Source of the DNA: an uncultured Blautia sp.
GTDB taxonomy: Bacteria; Bacillota; Clostridia; Lachnospirales; Lachnospiraceae
Assembly: GCA_945872375.1 (NCBI GenBank)
Contig: CAMBYR010000025.1
Coordinates: 1-14,693, forward strand
Direction: 5' to 3'
DNA: 14,693 nucleotides
Shown in pieces: positions 1 through 7,245 of this stretch. Numbering within the stretch: position 1 is the first letter of the stretch; each line of letters begins with the position of its first letter. Under the pieces are notes generated by a model. The model was not told where the DNA came from and made no database searches. It saw only the letters and a list, made by a program, of their open reading frames with translations. Made by a program: the position numbers and the translations under genes.

Positions 1-700
1 CTGTCACGATTGCATCGATATCATCAAAATGGGCAAATTTATAAGAATCGTTGAAATAAAACTTATCTTTTTCCATGATCAGATAAACATGACGGCTGCT
101 GGCAATGGCAGCTTTCTTCGTCAGTCCATCCTCCACCCCGAAAGTAGTGACCGACGAGTCCGTCATATCCAGACCGCAGGTTCCGATGAAAGCCCTGTCA
201 AAGCTGTACTGCTTGATCACTTCAATGGCGGCTGACCCCATAAATCCATTTACCGTCCGATACATGATCCCCCCTGTTCCCACAGGAGTGATCATCGGCG
301 AGGCGGCCAGTATCTGGAGAATATCGATCATATTGCTTACGACCACCAGACGTCTTCCGGATTCTGCCAGTAATTTTGCCAGCTTGATATTGCTGGTGGA
401 GATATCCAGAAAAATCGTCTCATTATCTCTGATCAGCTGAAATGCCTTTTTTGCAATGATATCCTTTTTTTCCACATTCACACTTCTCCGGTCAATGACA
501 TCTCTGGCCAGAGGATAATCTGCCGATAAAATGGCTCCTCCGTAGGTTCGTTTCAGATGTCCTGCTTTTTCCAGAGTTTTCAGATCCTTTCGGATACAGT
601 CATCCGTTACATGAAATTCTTCGCTGAGCGAGCGCACCTTTACTTTTCCGTATTCCTGCAGTTTCTGCAGGATCGCGTCCTGTCTCTCTTCTGTAAACAA
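1..700 (-). CDS. DeoR-family transcriptional regulator, 3' end cut by window edge
   Basis: Reads as a DeoR/GlpR-type sugar-catabolism repressor; 233 codons are present of the usual 250-260, so roughly the last 20 are off the left edge. The N-terminal helix-turn-helix spans about residues 5-58 and ends in the family signature LKRTYGGA. The rest is the DeoRC effector domain: a sugar-phosphate loop LDISTSNIKLA (usually LDxGSTxxxLA), then GTGGIMYRTVNGFMG, IGTCGLD and a VYLIMEKDKF strand. The start is TTG at 700, because no ATG or GTG fits and a GGGGAGGTG site lies 5 bases before it. Members of this family usually bind a phosphorylated sugar; the ligand here is unknown. It has its own promoter and is separated from the deacylase gene by a terminator, so it is probably monocistronic or the first gene of an operon running off the window. 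Its targets cannot be told from this window. Confidence 0.88.
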   Translation of the reverse strand, partial: MFTEERQDAILQKLQEYGKVKVRSLSEEFHVTDDCIRKDLKTLEKAGHLKRTYGGAILSADYPLARDVIDRRSVNVEKKDIIAKKAFQLIRDNETIFLDISTSNIKLAKLLAESGRRLVVVSNMIDILQILAASPMITPVGTGGIMYRTVNGFMGSAAIEVIKQYSFDRAFIGTCGLDMTDSSVTTFGVEDGLTKKAAIASSRHVYLIMEKDKFYFNDSYKFAHFDDIDAIVT

Positions 701-705
701 AACTT

Positions 706-714
706 CACCTCCCC
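706..714 (-). promoter_or_regulatory. ribosome binding site fixing the TTG start of the DeoR gene
   Basis: The minus strand reads GGGGAGGTG, then AAGTT, then TTG. The GGAGG core sits 7 bases from the start codon. The helix-turn-helix reading frame begins directly after this TTG, so the non-ATG start is well supported. Confidence 0.8.
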
Positions 715-748
715 GGTACAGACAGTTTTATACAAGATTGTGAGAATC

Positions 749-777
749 AATATAGCATCATGCCTAAAACAAGTCAA
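749..777 (-). promoter_or_regulatory. sigma-A type promoter of the DeoR gene
   Basis: On the minus strand, -35 TTGACT (777-772), a 17-base spacer and -10 TATATT (754-749). Expected transcription start is near 742, giving a leader of about 42 bases before the TTG start at 700. Five of six bases match consensus in each box. Confidence 0.75.
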
Positions 778-780
778 TAT

Positions 781-799
781 TTTCGTCTTATTTCGTCTT
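781..799. repeat. tandem TTTCGTCTT repeat upstream of the DeoR promoter
   Basis: Two identical 9-mers, TTTCGTCTT at 781-789 and 791-799, are exactly 10 bp apart and so on the same face of the helix. A third degenerate copy (TTTTGCCTC) begins at 801. They lie 4-22 bp upstream of the -35 box. DeoR-family proteins often bind short direct repeats, so this may be the regulator's own operator; that is an inference. Confidence 0.5.
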
Positions 800-848
800 G
801 TTTTGCCTCTTTTTTCTTATTTTAAACGATTCTCCTGTCATATTCAAC

Positions 849-877
849 AAAAAAATGGGCCTGAGCCCGCTTTTTTT
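849..877 (-). terminator. intrinsic terminator of the YbaK-like gene, overlapping its stop codon
   Basis: On the minus strand the order is an A-run (877-871), GC, then GGGC-TCAG-GCCC (868-857), one A, then seven T (855-849). The A and T runs can extend the stem. The stop codon TAA (878-876) lies inside the A-run. The T-run on each side means it could also work for plus-strand transcripts. Confidence 0.8.
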
Positions 878-1352
878 ATTCTTCCTGCCAACCTTTACAT
901 ATATCCACCCAGGAATCGAAAGAGGAGTATTTCTCCAGCTCGGGGATCGTCAGCTCAATGGCACTGTTGCTGCTTCCGCAGGCCGGAAATACCGTCTCAA
1001 ATCGTTTCAGGGAATCATCCAGATAAACCGTTACTCCGTCATTCACATCGAAGGGGCAGACACCGCCTACCGCATATCCGACCAGTTCCGTAACCTCTTC
1101 CGGCGTCAGCATTTTTGCCTTTGTTCCGAACTGTGCCTTATACTTTTTATTATCCACTTTCGCATCTCCTGCCGCAACGATCAGGATCGGCTTATTCTCT
1201 ACCATAAAGGACAGTGTTTTCGCGATCAGGCACGGTTCGCAGCCAAGGGCTGCCGCAGCAAGCTCCACAGTAGCGCTTGATACCTGAAACTCCTGTACAC
1301 GGTCTTCCATTCCAAATTGCTTAAAATAGGTTTTTACTTTTTCCACAGACAT
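876..1352 (-). CDS. YbaK/ProX-type aminoacyl-tRNA deacylase family protein
   Basis: A free-standing editing-domain protein of 158 residues, the usual size for the YbaK/EbsC/ProX family. These cytosolic enzymes hydrolyse wrongly charged tRNA, such as Cys-, Ala- or Ser-tRNA, depending on subfamily. Visible hallmarks are the conserved lysine in CLIAKTLSF (about residues 41-49), the strand ILIVAAGDAKVDNKK and the GGVCPF motif in the second half, followed by VYLDDSL and CGSSNSAIEL. The start is ATG at 1352, because GGAGG lies about 8 bases upstream; an ATG 39 bases further upstream has no such site. It is transcribed alone: promoter at 1380-1408, terminator at 849-877. The tRNA substrate cannot be assigned by eye, so no gene symbol is given. 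Confidence 0.88.
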   Translation of the reverse strand: MSVEKVKTYFKQFGMEDRVQEFQVSSATVELAAAALGCEPCLIAKTLSFMVENKPILIVAAGDAKVDNKKYKAQFGTKAKMLTPEEVTELVGYAVGGVCPFDVNDGVTVYLDDSLKRFETVFPACGSSNSAIELTIPELEKYSSFDSWVDICKGWQEE

Positions 1353-1379
1353 AATTAATTCCTCCTTTTCGCTTCCTGT

Positions 1380-1408
1380 ATCATACCCCATTTTTCGAAA
1401 AATGAAAA
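1380..1408 (-). promoter_or_regulatory. probable promoter of the YbaK-like gene
   Basis: On the minus strand, -35 TTTTCA (1408-1403), a 17-base spacer and -10 TATGAT (1385-1380). The spacer is mostly a perfect palindrome, CATTTTTCGAAAAATG (1389-1404). The -35 box overlaps the 3' arm of the terminator of the upstream operon, so the two units are packed tightly. Confidence 0.55.
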
Positions 1409-1440
1409 GAAGGCTTAAGTAAAACCCACCAGCCTTCTTT
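1406..1440 (-). terminator. terminator of the DUF3798-type ABC importer operon
   Basis: A perfect 10-bp stem, AAAGAAGGCT (1406-1415) against AGCCTTCTTT (1431-1440), with a 15-base loop. It sits 21 bases after the stop codon of the last operon gene (1462). On the minus strand it is followed by TTCATTTTTC-type U-rich sequence. This fits an intrinsic terminator. Confidence 0.75.
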
Positions 1441-1461
1441 CCTGTTTTTTATTCGTACTGT

Positions 1462-1932
1462 TTATTCGTCACCCATCGGCATTTCAAACTCGTCTGTGAC
1501 GATAACCTCTTCGTCTGCATCCTCCACAACAGGTGCCGGAATAAATTCTTCCAGATACACATCTTCCCCTGCACCGCCAAGAAGTGCCGGGAGGTTCAGG
1601 ATGATTCCATCCAGATTATACGGCAGCTTCAGTGCAACTGCACTTCCGACCTTCTTTGCGTCTTTTTCCGGAGTGATATGAAGAACCATGCTGAAATCCT
1701 GTCCCATGGTGGAAACCATACCACGATCACCGCTCTTCAGCTTGGCCACAGACTCATCGTTTACAAATACTTCAATCTGATAGGGAGCCTCATAGACGGT
1801 TCCGTCAACTTCAAGATCCTTATTATCAAAATATACCGTATGGCCACGGCCAATCACAAACATTGCCGCAGCAATCGCAATCAGAACAGCGATCGAAATA
1901 ATACGGATCAGGAGTGTTTTCTTTGATTTCAT
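1462..1932 (-). CDS. membrane-anchored protein of unknown function, last gene of the ABC importer operon
   Basis: A 156-residue protein with a short basic N-terminus, one membrane segment (about residues 8-27) and an extracytoplasmic domain of about 100 residues rich in beta-type sequence (VYFDNKDLEVDG, IEVFVNDESVAKLKSGDRG). It ends in a very acidic tail (about 134-156, EDADEEVIVTDEFEMPMGDE). It has no cysteine lipobox and no recognisable catalytic motif. I recall similar proteins under the label DUF6672 next to DUF3798-type transporters, but cannot verify it. Its start overlaps the permease stop by 4 bp (ATGA), with GGAGGAGG just upstream, so it is translationally coupled. This suggests it is an accessory part of the transporter, for example a docking or regulatory subunit; that is inference from position and membrane anchoring. 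Confidence 0.8.
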   Translation of the reverse strand: MKSKKTLLIRIISIAVLIAIAAAMFVIGRGHTVYFDNKDLEVDGTVYEAPYQIEVFVNDESVAKLKSGDRGMVSTMGQDFSMVLHITPEKDAKKVGSAVALKLPYNLDGIILNLPALLGGAGEDVYLEEFIPAPVVEDADEEVIVTDEFEMPMGDE

Positions 1933-3062
1933 TTGTTTTCCTCCTCCAGCTGTTCCTGTTTTAACTGCTCACTTTCCATACTCTTTGCCTTGCGTTTATT
2001 TGTCTCATACATTACCAGAGCAACCGTAATAACCGCATATGACACGAATACACGGAAGTATTCACCGATCATGGAGTCGCCTGTGATTGCTGCACCGGCA
2101 CGAGGTGCCACGATGAACATCAGGTGGAACAGAATAACACCAAGGAATACGTTTCCGATGGAAGCCTTATCAACGGATGCACCGCCCACAAGCAGCGCTG
2201 CAATACAGAACATACCGATCTGTGAGTGAGAGCTGTATGTAGCAATATTACCCATGTTCTGCAGGTAGATGATCATACCGATGCCTGCGAGAACTGTTGA
2301 AATAATGATGGAAAGGATTCTCGTACGCTCCACATTGATTCCCGCATCACGTGCAACTTCCATATCCTGACCTACCGCACGCATATCCTGGCCCAGCTTT
2401 GTTCTGCGGAACCAGATGATGACGAGACACAGAATACCGATGATGATAAAGGTCATCACAGGAATCTTCACTCCGCCGATCGTCAGCGGAATCAGGTTAT
2501 CCAGCTTCTGGCGCATTTCCAGAAGGCTGACGGTGTTTCGGATTCCATAGCCTCTTGGAAGCTTGATGGAGGAATGCTTGATCGGAATAATGGAACCCAT
2601 GAGATACAGAACCACAAGCTGATAAACACCATTGATAAAATAGCTGATAATATAGCTTGTGATCATCTCACGGCCCTTTGCCATATTCAGGATCTTTCCG
2701 CAGAATAATCCAAGAAGAATGGAAATCGGCACGGAAATAATCATTGCAAGAACCATTCCCGGAATGCCGACGATCTGCCAGTCGGACACAAGGATCAGTC
2801 CGATTTCTCCCGCCATAGCCCCCAGTGTCATACCGAAATTCAGACCCATACCGGCCATGATCGGTATGAGGAGCGACAGGATCAGGAATGCGTTTCTGCC
2901 CATACGGGTTACGATTTCATTGATCAGATAGCTGGGTGAAAGTCCTGCCATCGGGATGCAGACCGCACAGATCAAAATAAACAAAATCGGAACGGAACTT
3001 CTCTGAAGAAATGCTCCGACTTTTCCTTTCTGTATCGTTTTTGTACCTGTTTTCTTACTCAT
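1929..3062 (-). CDS. ABC importer permease (BPD_transp_2 / ribose-nucleoside class), second permease
   Basis: A 377-residue polytopic inner-membrane protein with about ten hydrophobic segments, forming half of the transport channel. Family signs are AGMGLNFGMTLGAMAGEIG near residues 70-88, the cytoplasmic ATPase-contact stretch AVGQDMEVARDAGINVERTR near residue 230, and GGASVDKASIGNVFLG towards the C-terminus. The last 25 or so residues are a charged tail (KRKAKSMESEQLKQEQLEEE). It is a clear paralogue of the adjacent permease: both share AVGxxxxxARxAGINV and LSxxxSTxLAxxG. Starts and stops overlap the two neighbours by 4 bp each. Such permease pairs are typical of nucleoside-type (YufP/YufQ) importers, but the substrate is not known here. 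Confidence 0.9.
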   Translation of the reverse strand: MSKKTGTKTIQKGKVGAFLQRSSVPILFILICAVCIPMAGLSPSYLINEIVTRMGRNAFLILSLLIPIMAGMGLNFGMTLGAMAGEIGLILVSDWQIVGIPGMVLAMIISVPISILLGLFCGKILNMAKGREMITSYIISYFINGVYQLVVLYLMGSIIPIKHSSIKLPRGYGIRNTVSLLEMRQKLDNLIPLTIGGVKIPVMTFIIIGILCLVIIWFRRTKLGQDMRAVGQDMEVARDAGINVERTRILSIIISTVLAGIGMIIYLQNMGNIATYSSHSQIGMFCIAALLVGGASVDKASIGNVFLGVILFHLMFIVAPRAGAAITGDSMIGEYFRVFVSYAVITVALVMYETNKRKAKSMESEQLKQEQLEEENK

Positions 3063-4129
3063 TTTGCCCCCTCCGTCTTCCTCGTCAGTGCATAGAGAAT
3101 CATGCCGTTTGAAACGATAATACGGATGACTTCACTCATATCCATGTGGATCATATTATTCATGACAGTTGGCGTCATGGTAACGATACCCTGGAACAGG
3201 ATGGTTCCGATGATAACGTTCATAATGGTTGCCTTGTTGACTGTCGCTCCGCCAATCAGAATCGCGGAAACTGCCGGAAGAGCCATATAGAACGGCGCCA
3301 TGTAAAGCTGTACAAAACCGAAGCCCTGTTCATACACCAGAATGCCGACTGCAGCAAGCCATGTGGACATTACCACAGACAGGAGACGCATCTTATCTAC
3401 GTTGATTCCTGCCGCACGTGCAAATGTGGGGTTGGAGCCTACTGCTGTCATTGCAGTACCTGTCTTTGTATGAAGGAATGCCCATATACCAAGAGCCAGA
3501 ACTGTAAAGAATAACAGGGTACCTACCGGAATATCCAGATTTCCGATACGGATTCGAAGGAAGTTCGCAAGAACCTCATTGTAATATCCTTCCAGAGAAA
3601 TCGTTGTACGAAGTCCCTTTCCGGAAAGACCCCAAACCATGTTCGGGCTCTTATAAGGAAGGATCAGCCACATCATACACATCAGGGAGACGGAAGAGAA
3701 TCCCACATAAGTAGCGATCATCATTTCTCCGCCTTTGATCTTGTTCAGCAGCCATCCGTAAACGGTTCCAAGAACAAGTGCAAACGGTGTGGCGATCAGA
3801 ATTGCCATCACAAAGGACAGCGGTCCTGTAAAACCAAATTCAATAGACATGGTGGCACCCAGAAGTCCGGAAATAATTCCCAGCGGGAGACCAAAATTCA
3901 GGCCGCAGCCGGAATGCACCATCGGCACCATCGCAAGAACAAGGATTCCGTTCCAGCTGAAACGTGCAATGATATTCGACACCTGTGTCGGAAGATCTGC
4001 CCCGACAAAGGGTGCCAGAATCAGCAGCAGGAGCAGGAATGCCGTAATGATCAGTCTGGGAAGGCCATAGCTCTCTACAAGCTTTCCGAACCAGCTCTTT
4101 TCTTTTTTATTAATTGCTTTCTCGTTCAT
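3059..4129 (-). CDS. ABC importer permease (BPD_transp_2 / ribose-nucleoside class), first permease
   Basis: A 356-residue polytopic membrane protein, partner of the next permease. Visible motifs: SGCGLNFGLPLGIISGLLG (about residues 73-91), KGGEMMIATYVGFSSV, the ATPase-coupling loop AVGSNPTFARAAGINVDKMR and GGATVNKATIMNVIIG. The ATG at 4129 follows the ATPase stop by 10 bases, and the intervening TAAGGAGGACGGG holds both the stop and the ribosome binding site. Its stop overlaps the next start (ATGA). The extra length between KGGEMM and the coupling loop, with a hydrophilic stretch (YKSPNMVWGLSGKGLRTTI), is shared with the second permease and probably forms an extracytoplasmic loop. Confidence 0.9.
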   Translation of the reverse strand: MNEKAINKKEKSWFGKLVESYGLPRLIITAFLLLLLILAPFVGADLPTQVSNIIARFSWNGILVLAMVPMVHSGCGLNFGLPLGIISGLLGATMSIEFGFTGPLSFVMAILIATPFALVLGTVYGWLLNKIKGGEMMIATYVGFSSVSLMCMMWLILPYKSPNMVWGLSGKGLRTTISLEGYYNEVLANFLRIRIGNLDIPVGTLLFFTVLALGIWAFLHTKTGTAMTAVGSNPTFARAAGINVDKMRLLSVVMSTWLAAVGILVYEQGFGFVQLYMAPFYMALPAVSAILIGGATVNKATIMNVIIGTILFQGIVTMTPTVMNNMIHMDMSEVIRIIVSNGMILYALTRKTEGAK

Positions 4130-4139
4130 CCCGTCCTCC

Positions 4140-5732
4140 TTATATAACCTGGCTGAGCATCAGCGCACCCAGTTCTTCCACAGATGAAGATGCAGGAAGG
4201 ATCCCTGCGATCTTTCCGCCGGAAACAATCGCAATACGGTCACAGCTCTGACGAAGTTCTTCCAGCTCTGAGGATACGATTACAACCGTAACGCCATTCT
4301 CACGATTGAATTTTTTCAGTGCGTCAAGCACCAGTGCCTTTGCACCGACATCAATACCTCTGGTAGGCTCTGATACAAACAAAAGACGAGGTTCCAGTGC
4401 AAACGCCTTTGCCAGGCAGACCTTCTGCTGATTACCTCCGGAAAGCTCTTTTGCCTTCTGTTTGGAACTCGTACACTTGATCGCAAGCTCTTTGATGTAC
4501 TGATCTGTCACAACCTTAATGGCCTTCTCATCACGCCATTTGATCAGTCCGCCAAGATAATTTTTCAAAAATTTGTTCTGAATCTGCATTGCAGGGAATG
4601 CGATGTTCCACTCCAGCGTTTCATCAAGCAGGAGTCCCACACCACGCCTGTCCTCAGACACAAACGCAAAGGAAGAATCCAGACACTTCTTTGGAGCGTT
4701 CAGCGGAATATCTTTTCCGTCAAAGGTGATCTTTCCGCCGGATGGATATAATCCCATAATACCGTTGGGGATACCAAGTTTTCCCTGTCCGGCCAGTCCT
4801 CCGATACCGAGGATCTCGCCCTCTTTTACTTCCAGATTGACATTCCGCACGGTTTCTCCCGGCATGTCCACCCAGAGCTTTTCAATGGAAAGAATCGTCC
4901 GTGCATTCTCGTGATTTCTGGTTTCCAATGCAGCACCGGAATTCTTTACATCACGTCCAACCATCCATTTGGTGATCTGTCCCACGTTGGTTTCCTTTGC
5001 AGGAGATTCATTTACGATGTAACCATCACGCATAACAACCACACGGTCACATACGGAAAGAATTTCCTGAAGCCTGTGTGTTATGAAAATAATCGCAATC
5101 CCGCGTTTGGCCATTCCTCTGATCGCATCCAGGAGTGCCTCTGCCTCCTTCTCCGTCAGAACTGCCGTCGGCTCGTCCAGAATCAGAAGCTTCAGCTGCT
5201 CTTTAGAAAGCTCTCTGGCAATCTCGGTAAACTGCTTATGACCAACCGGCATGTCGCTGATCACCATTTTGGGGTCAATATTTACGCCCATCATTTCGAT
5301 GGCATCCGCAGCTTTCTTTTCCATTTCGCCGCGGTTCAGTGTATTCATACGCTCTCCGAATATTTCAGAGATCAGATTTTTCTTTTTCGGTTCCCTGTTC
5401 AGCAGAATATTTTCCGTTGTGGTAAATCCCGGAATCAGTGAAAATTCCTGATGAACCATGCCGATGCCTGCTTCAATGGCATCGAAAGGAGACTCAAATT
5501 TCTGTACTTCGCCATTCAGAAGGATTTCTCCTCCATACCCGCCTGTCTCACGAATCATGTTCGCACCGAACAGAATCCGCATCAGCGTTGATTTTCCTGC
5601 ACCATTCTCTCCGACAAGTCCAATGACTTCCCCTTCCCGAAGGGTCAGGTTGATGTCAGAAAGAACCTGATTTCCAAAAAAATCCTTCTTGATATTCCGC
5701 ATCTCCAGGAGCGGTGTATTTTCCATGTTCAT
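4140..5732 (-). CDS. ABC importer ATP-binding protein, two fused nucleotide-binding domains
   Basis: A 530-residue tandem ATPase of the RbsA/MglA/YufO kind that powers the importer from the cytoplasmic side. Domain 1 has a normal Walker A GENGAGKST (41-49), Q-loop MVHQEFSLIPG, a weak signature MPVGHKQFTEIAREL and Walker B LLILDEPTAVLT, then H-loop FITHR. Domain 2 has an altered Walker A, GGLAGQGKL (311-319: Lys kept, Ser/Thr replaced by Leu), a perfect signature LSGGNQQKV (430-438) and a Walker B ending SEPTRGIDVGAK where Asp is usual. Such one-active-site asymmetry is normal in this family. The start at 5732 (MNMENTP) is chosen because AAAGG lies about 8 bases upstream; an in-frame ATG at 5759 has no visible site. 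A hairpin lies between it and the binding-protein gene. Confidence 0.92.
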   Translation of the reverse strand: MNMENTPLLEMRNIKKDFFGNQVLSDINLTLREGEVIGLVGENGAGKSTLMRILFGANMIRETGGYGGEILLNGEVQKFESPFDAIEAGIGMVHQEFSLIPGFTTTENILLNREPKKKNLISEIFGERMNTLNRGEMEKKAADAIEMMGVNIDPKMVISDMPVGHKQFTEIARELSKEQLKLLILDEPTAVLTEKEAEALLDAIRGMAKRGIAIIFITHRLQEILSVCDRVVVMRDGYIVNESPAKETNVGQITKWMVGRDVKNSGAALETRNHENARTILSIEKLWVDMPGETVRNVNLEVKEGEILGIGGLAGQGKLGIPNGIMGLYPSGGKITFDGKDIPLNAPKKCLDSSFAFVSEDRRGVGLLLDETLEWNIAFPAMQIQNKFLKNYLGGLIKWRDEKAIKVVTDQYIKELAIKCTSSKQKAKELSGGNQQKVCLAKAFALEPRLLFVSEPTRGIDVGAKALVLDALKKFNRENGVTVVIVSSELEELRQSCDRIAIVSGGKIAGILPASSSVEELGALMLSQVI

Positions 5733-5790
5733 GTACCATACCTTTCTAAACGCAGTCATGAATTCATCCTGCGTGTTCCACGATTGTCCT

Positions 5791-5824
5791 AAAACAAGGG
5801 GAAGGAACGGCAGCTCCTCCCCCT
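5791..5824 (-). terminator. attenuator-like hairpin between binding-protein and ATPase genes
   Basis: Arms at 5815-5824 and 5797-5806 form a 10-bp stem in minus-strand RNA (AGGGGGAGGA with TCCTTCCCCT, one G-U pair) around an 8-base loop. It is followed by TGTTTTAGG. The G-U pair makes the stem fully paired only in the minus-strand transcript, agreeing with the operon direction. The short U-run suggests partial termination, giving more binding protein than ATPase and permeases; it may also protect the upstream mRNA. Confidence 0.65.
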
Positions 5825-5895
5825 ATGGTCATATCTCTCAGATTCAGGAATACATTCATATTCCCATTTCCGGTCAGACGTCCGGATACTTAAAA

Positions 5896-7164
5896 TTATT
5901 TAATAGTGAAATATTTCTCAGGAACTTCGATTTCTGTGGAGCCCATGTACTGTCCCGGATCTCCCATTACATAAGTATCCTGGTATACAAGGAATACGTT
6001 GTCCAGCTTCACGCCTGTATCAGCATTTGTGTAGTTGGATCCGTTCCATGAAGCCTTCGGTGAGAATTCCTGGAAAGCAGCAGAGATATCATCAACGTTT
6101 TCAAGCTCGCTCTTGCCGTCGATTACATTCATAGCATGCTGTGCAAGACCTGCGGAAACGGTATATCCATAGGAATATGCCCATGTTCCGAATCTTCCTG
6201 CGCCGCCTTTTTCTACAACTGCTGATTCAACCTTTGCAAGGATCTTTTCGAAATCGCCTGCTTCTTCTGTAAGGTCAAGTCCGAGTGCTCCGGGATATCC
6301 CATCAGAGGAGACGGAAGGTCTGCTTCGATAAAATATCCGCCGTACTCAAGGAGCTGTTTCAGCAGCGGCTCGGTATGAGCATCGTTTGTACAGAAGTAT
6401 GCGGAATTCTGGCCGTATTTTTCAACCCATTCCGGAACATGCTCAAGAATGTATGCCTGTGCACCCGGTACACCTACGTCTGTTGTCGGGTCCGGAGCTG
6501 TTTCCATAACGAATTCCATTCCGAATTCTTCGCATGCTGCTTTCATAATAGCAACACGGCGGCTCATTGTCTCATAGGACAGATGACGCGGGAAGGAAAT
6601 ATGTACGAAGGTATCGCATCCCAGCTCGTGAGCTGTACGGATGATCAGATATCCACGTGCAACAAAGTCGTTGTTGCAGACAAGGTCTGCTGCGCTTCCG
6701 ATTTCCGGAAGATCTTCGTGAGATTCTCCTGCGATGCAGAGAATGTCAGGTCTTCTTTCTTTGATCTGACGGAAAGCTTCTGTTGTTCCCGGAACTGCCT
6801 GGTTTACAATGATGGCTTTCATATCCGGGTCATCAGAAAGGTTTACGATTGTCTGAATGGTGGTTTCCAGTTCTTCTGTGAAGTTGTCCGGATAGATTGC
6901 AAGTGTTACGCGGTCTTCTCCGTACATTGCCTGGAATGCCTCTGCGCCTCGACGGTCATCCTCGGACTGAGATACAGATCCTGTTACAATACCGATGTGA
7001 TAATCGCCTGCTGCTTCTGTCTCTTCTGCTGCTGCCTCATCACCTGTCTCTTCAACAGCATCTTCTTCCAGTTCGATTGTCTCAACGCTGGCAGCAAAAG
7101 CTGTGGTAGAACAGATCATTGCCATAGCAAGAATCAGGCAAAGCAGTGTTCTTAATTTTTTCAT
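5896..7164 (-). CDS. DUF3798-type secreted substrate-binding protein of the ABC importer
   Basis: A 422-residue exported protein. Residues 1-24 are a signal peptide (KK, hydrophobic core, AFA cut site before AS) of the signal-peptidase I kind; the Cys at 18 is not in a lipobox. Residues about 26-52 are a low-complexity, Glu-rich linker. From about 54 (YHIGIVTGSVSQSEDDRRGAEAF) the fold is that of a periplasmic binding protein of the sugar/BMP type, with alternating strands (AIIVNQAVPGT, DILCIAGES, TFVHISFPRHLSYE, AYFCTNDAHTEPLLKQL). I associate HISFPRHLSYETMSRR and CTNDAHTEPL with the DUF3798 family, whose ligand is to my knowledge unknown. It is the first gene of the operon, with GGAGGAAGC before the ATG and a strong promoter. 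Confidence 0.85.
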   Translation of the reverse strand: MKKLRTLLCLILAMAMICSTTAFAASVETIELEEDAVEETGDEAAAEETEAAGDYHIGIVTGSVSQSEDDRRGAEAFQAMYGEDRVTLAIYPDNFTEELETTIQTIVNLSDDPDMKAIIVNQAVPGTTEAFRQIKERRPDILCIAGESHEDLPEIGSAADLVCNNDFVARGYLIIRTAHELGCDTFVHISFPRHLSYETMSRRVAIMKAACEEFGMEFVMETAPDPTTDVGVPGAQAYILEHVPEWVEKYGQNSAYFCTNDAHTEPLLKQLLEYGGYFIEADLPSPLMGYPGALGLDLTEEAGDFEKILAKVESAVVEKGGAGRFGTWAYSYGYTVSAGLAQHAMNVIDGKSELENVDDISAAFQEFSPKASWNGSNYTNADTGVKLDNVFLVYQDTYVMGDPGQYMGSTEIEVPEKYFTIK

Positions 7165-7207
7165 GTGCTTCCTCCTTCATGAAATATTAAAATTTGTATA
7201 TTTTGAT

Positions 7208-7236
7208 ATTTTACACCAATTTGCCGCATTAGTCAA
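7208..7236 (-). promoter_or_regulatory. sigma-A type promoter of the DUF3798-type importer operon
   Basis: On the minus strand, -35 TTGACT (7236-7231), a 17-base spacer and -10 TAAAAT (7213-7208). Five of six bases match in each box. The leader to the ATG at 7164 is about 35-40 bases. Confidence 0.78.
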
Positions 7237-7245
7237 TTAGTGTAA
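7211..7245. promoter_or_regulatory. inverted repeat over the importer promoter, candidate operator
   Basis: Arms TTACACCAATT (7211-7221) and AATTAGTGTAA (7235-7245) pair at 10 of 11 positions across a 13-bp gap, with centres 24 bp apart. The left arm covers most of the -10 box and the right arm covers part of the -35 box. A dimeric repressor bound here would block RNA polymerase. The regulator is not identified. Confidence 0.6.

Noticed and set aside
557..1280. plus-strand open frames of 178 and 160 codons across the DeoR promoter and deacylase gene
   Set aside because: They run through a promoter, a terminator and a conserved gene on the other strand and have no family features.
4140..5732. 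second ATPase domain as a damaged gene because of its altered Walker A and Walker B
   Set aside because: The frame is intact, the signature LSGGNQQKV is perfect, and degenerate Walker motifs in the second domain are normal for double-domain sugar and nucleoside ATPases.
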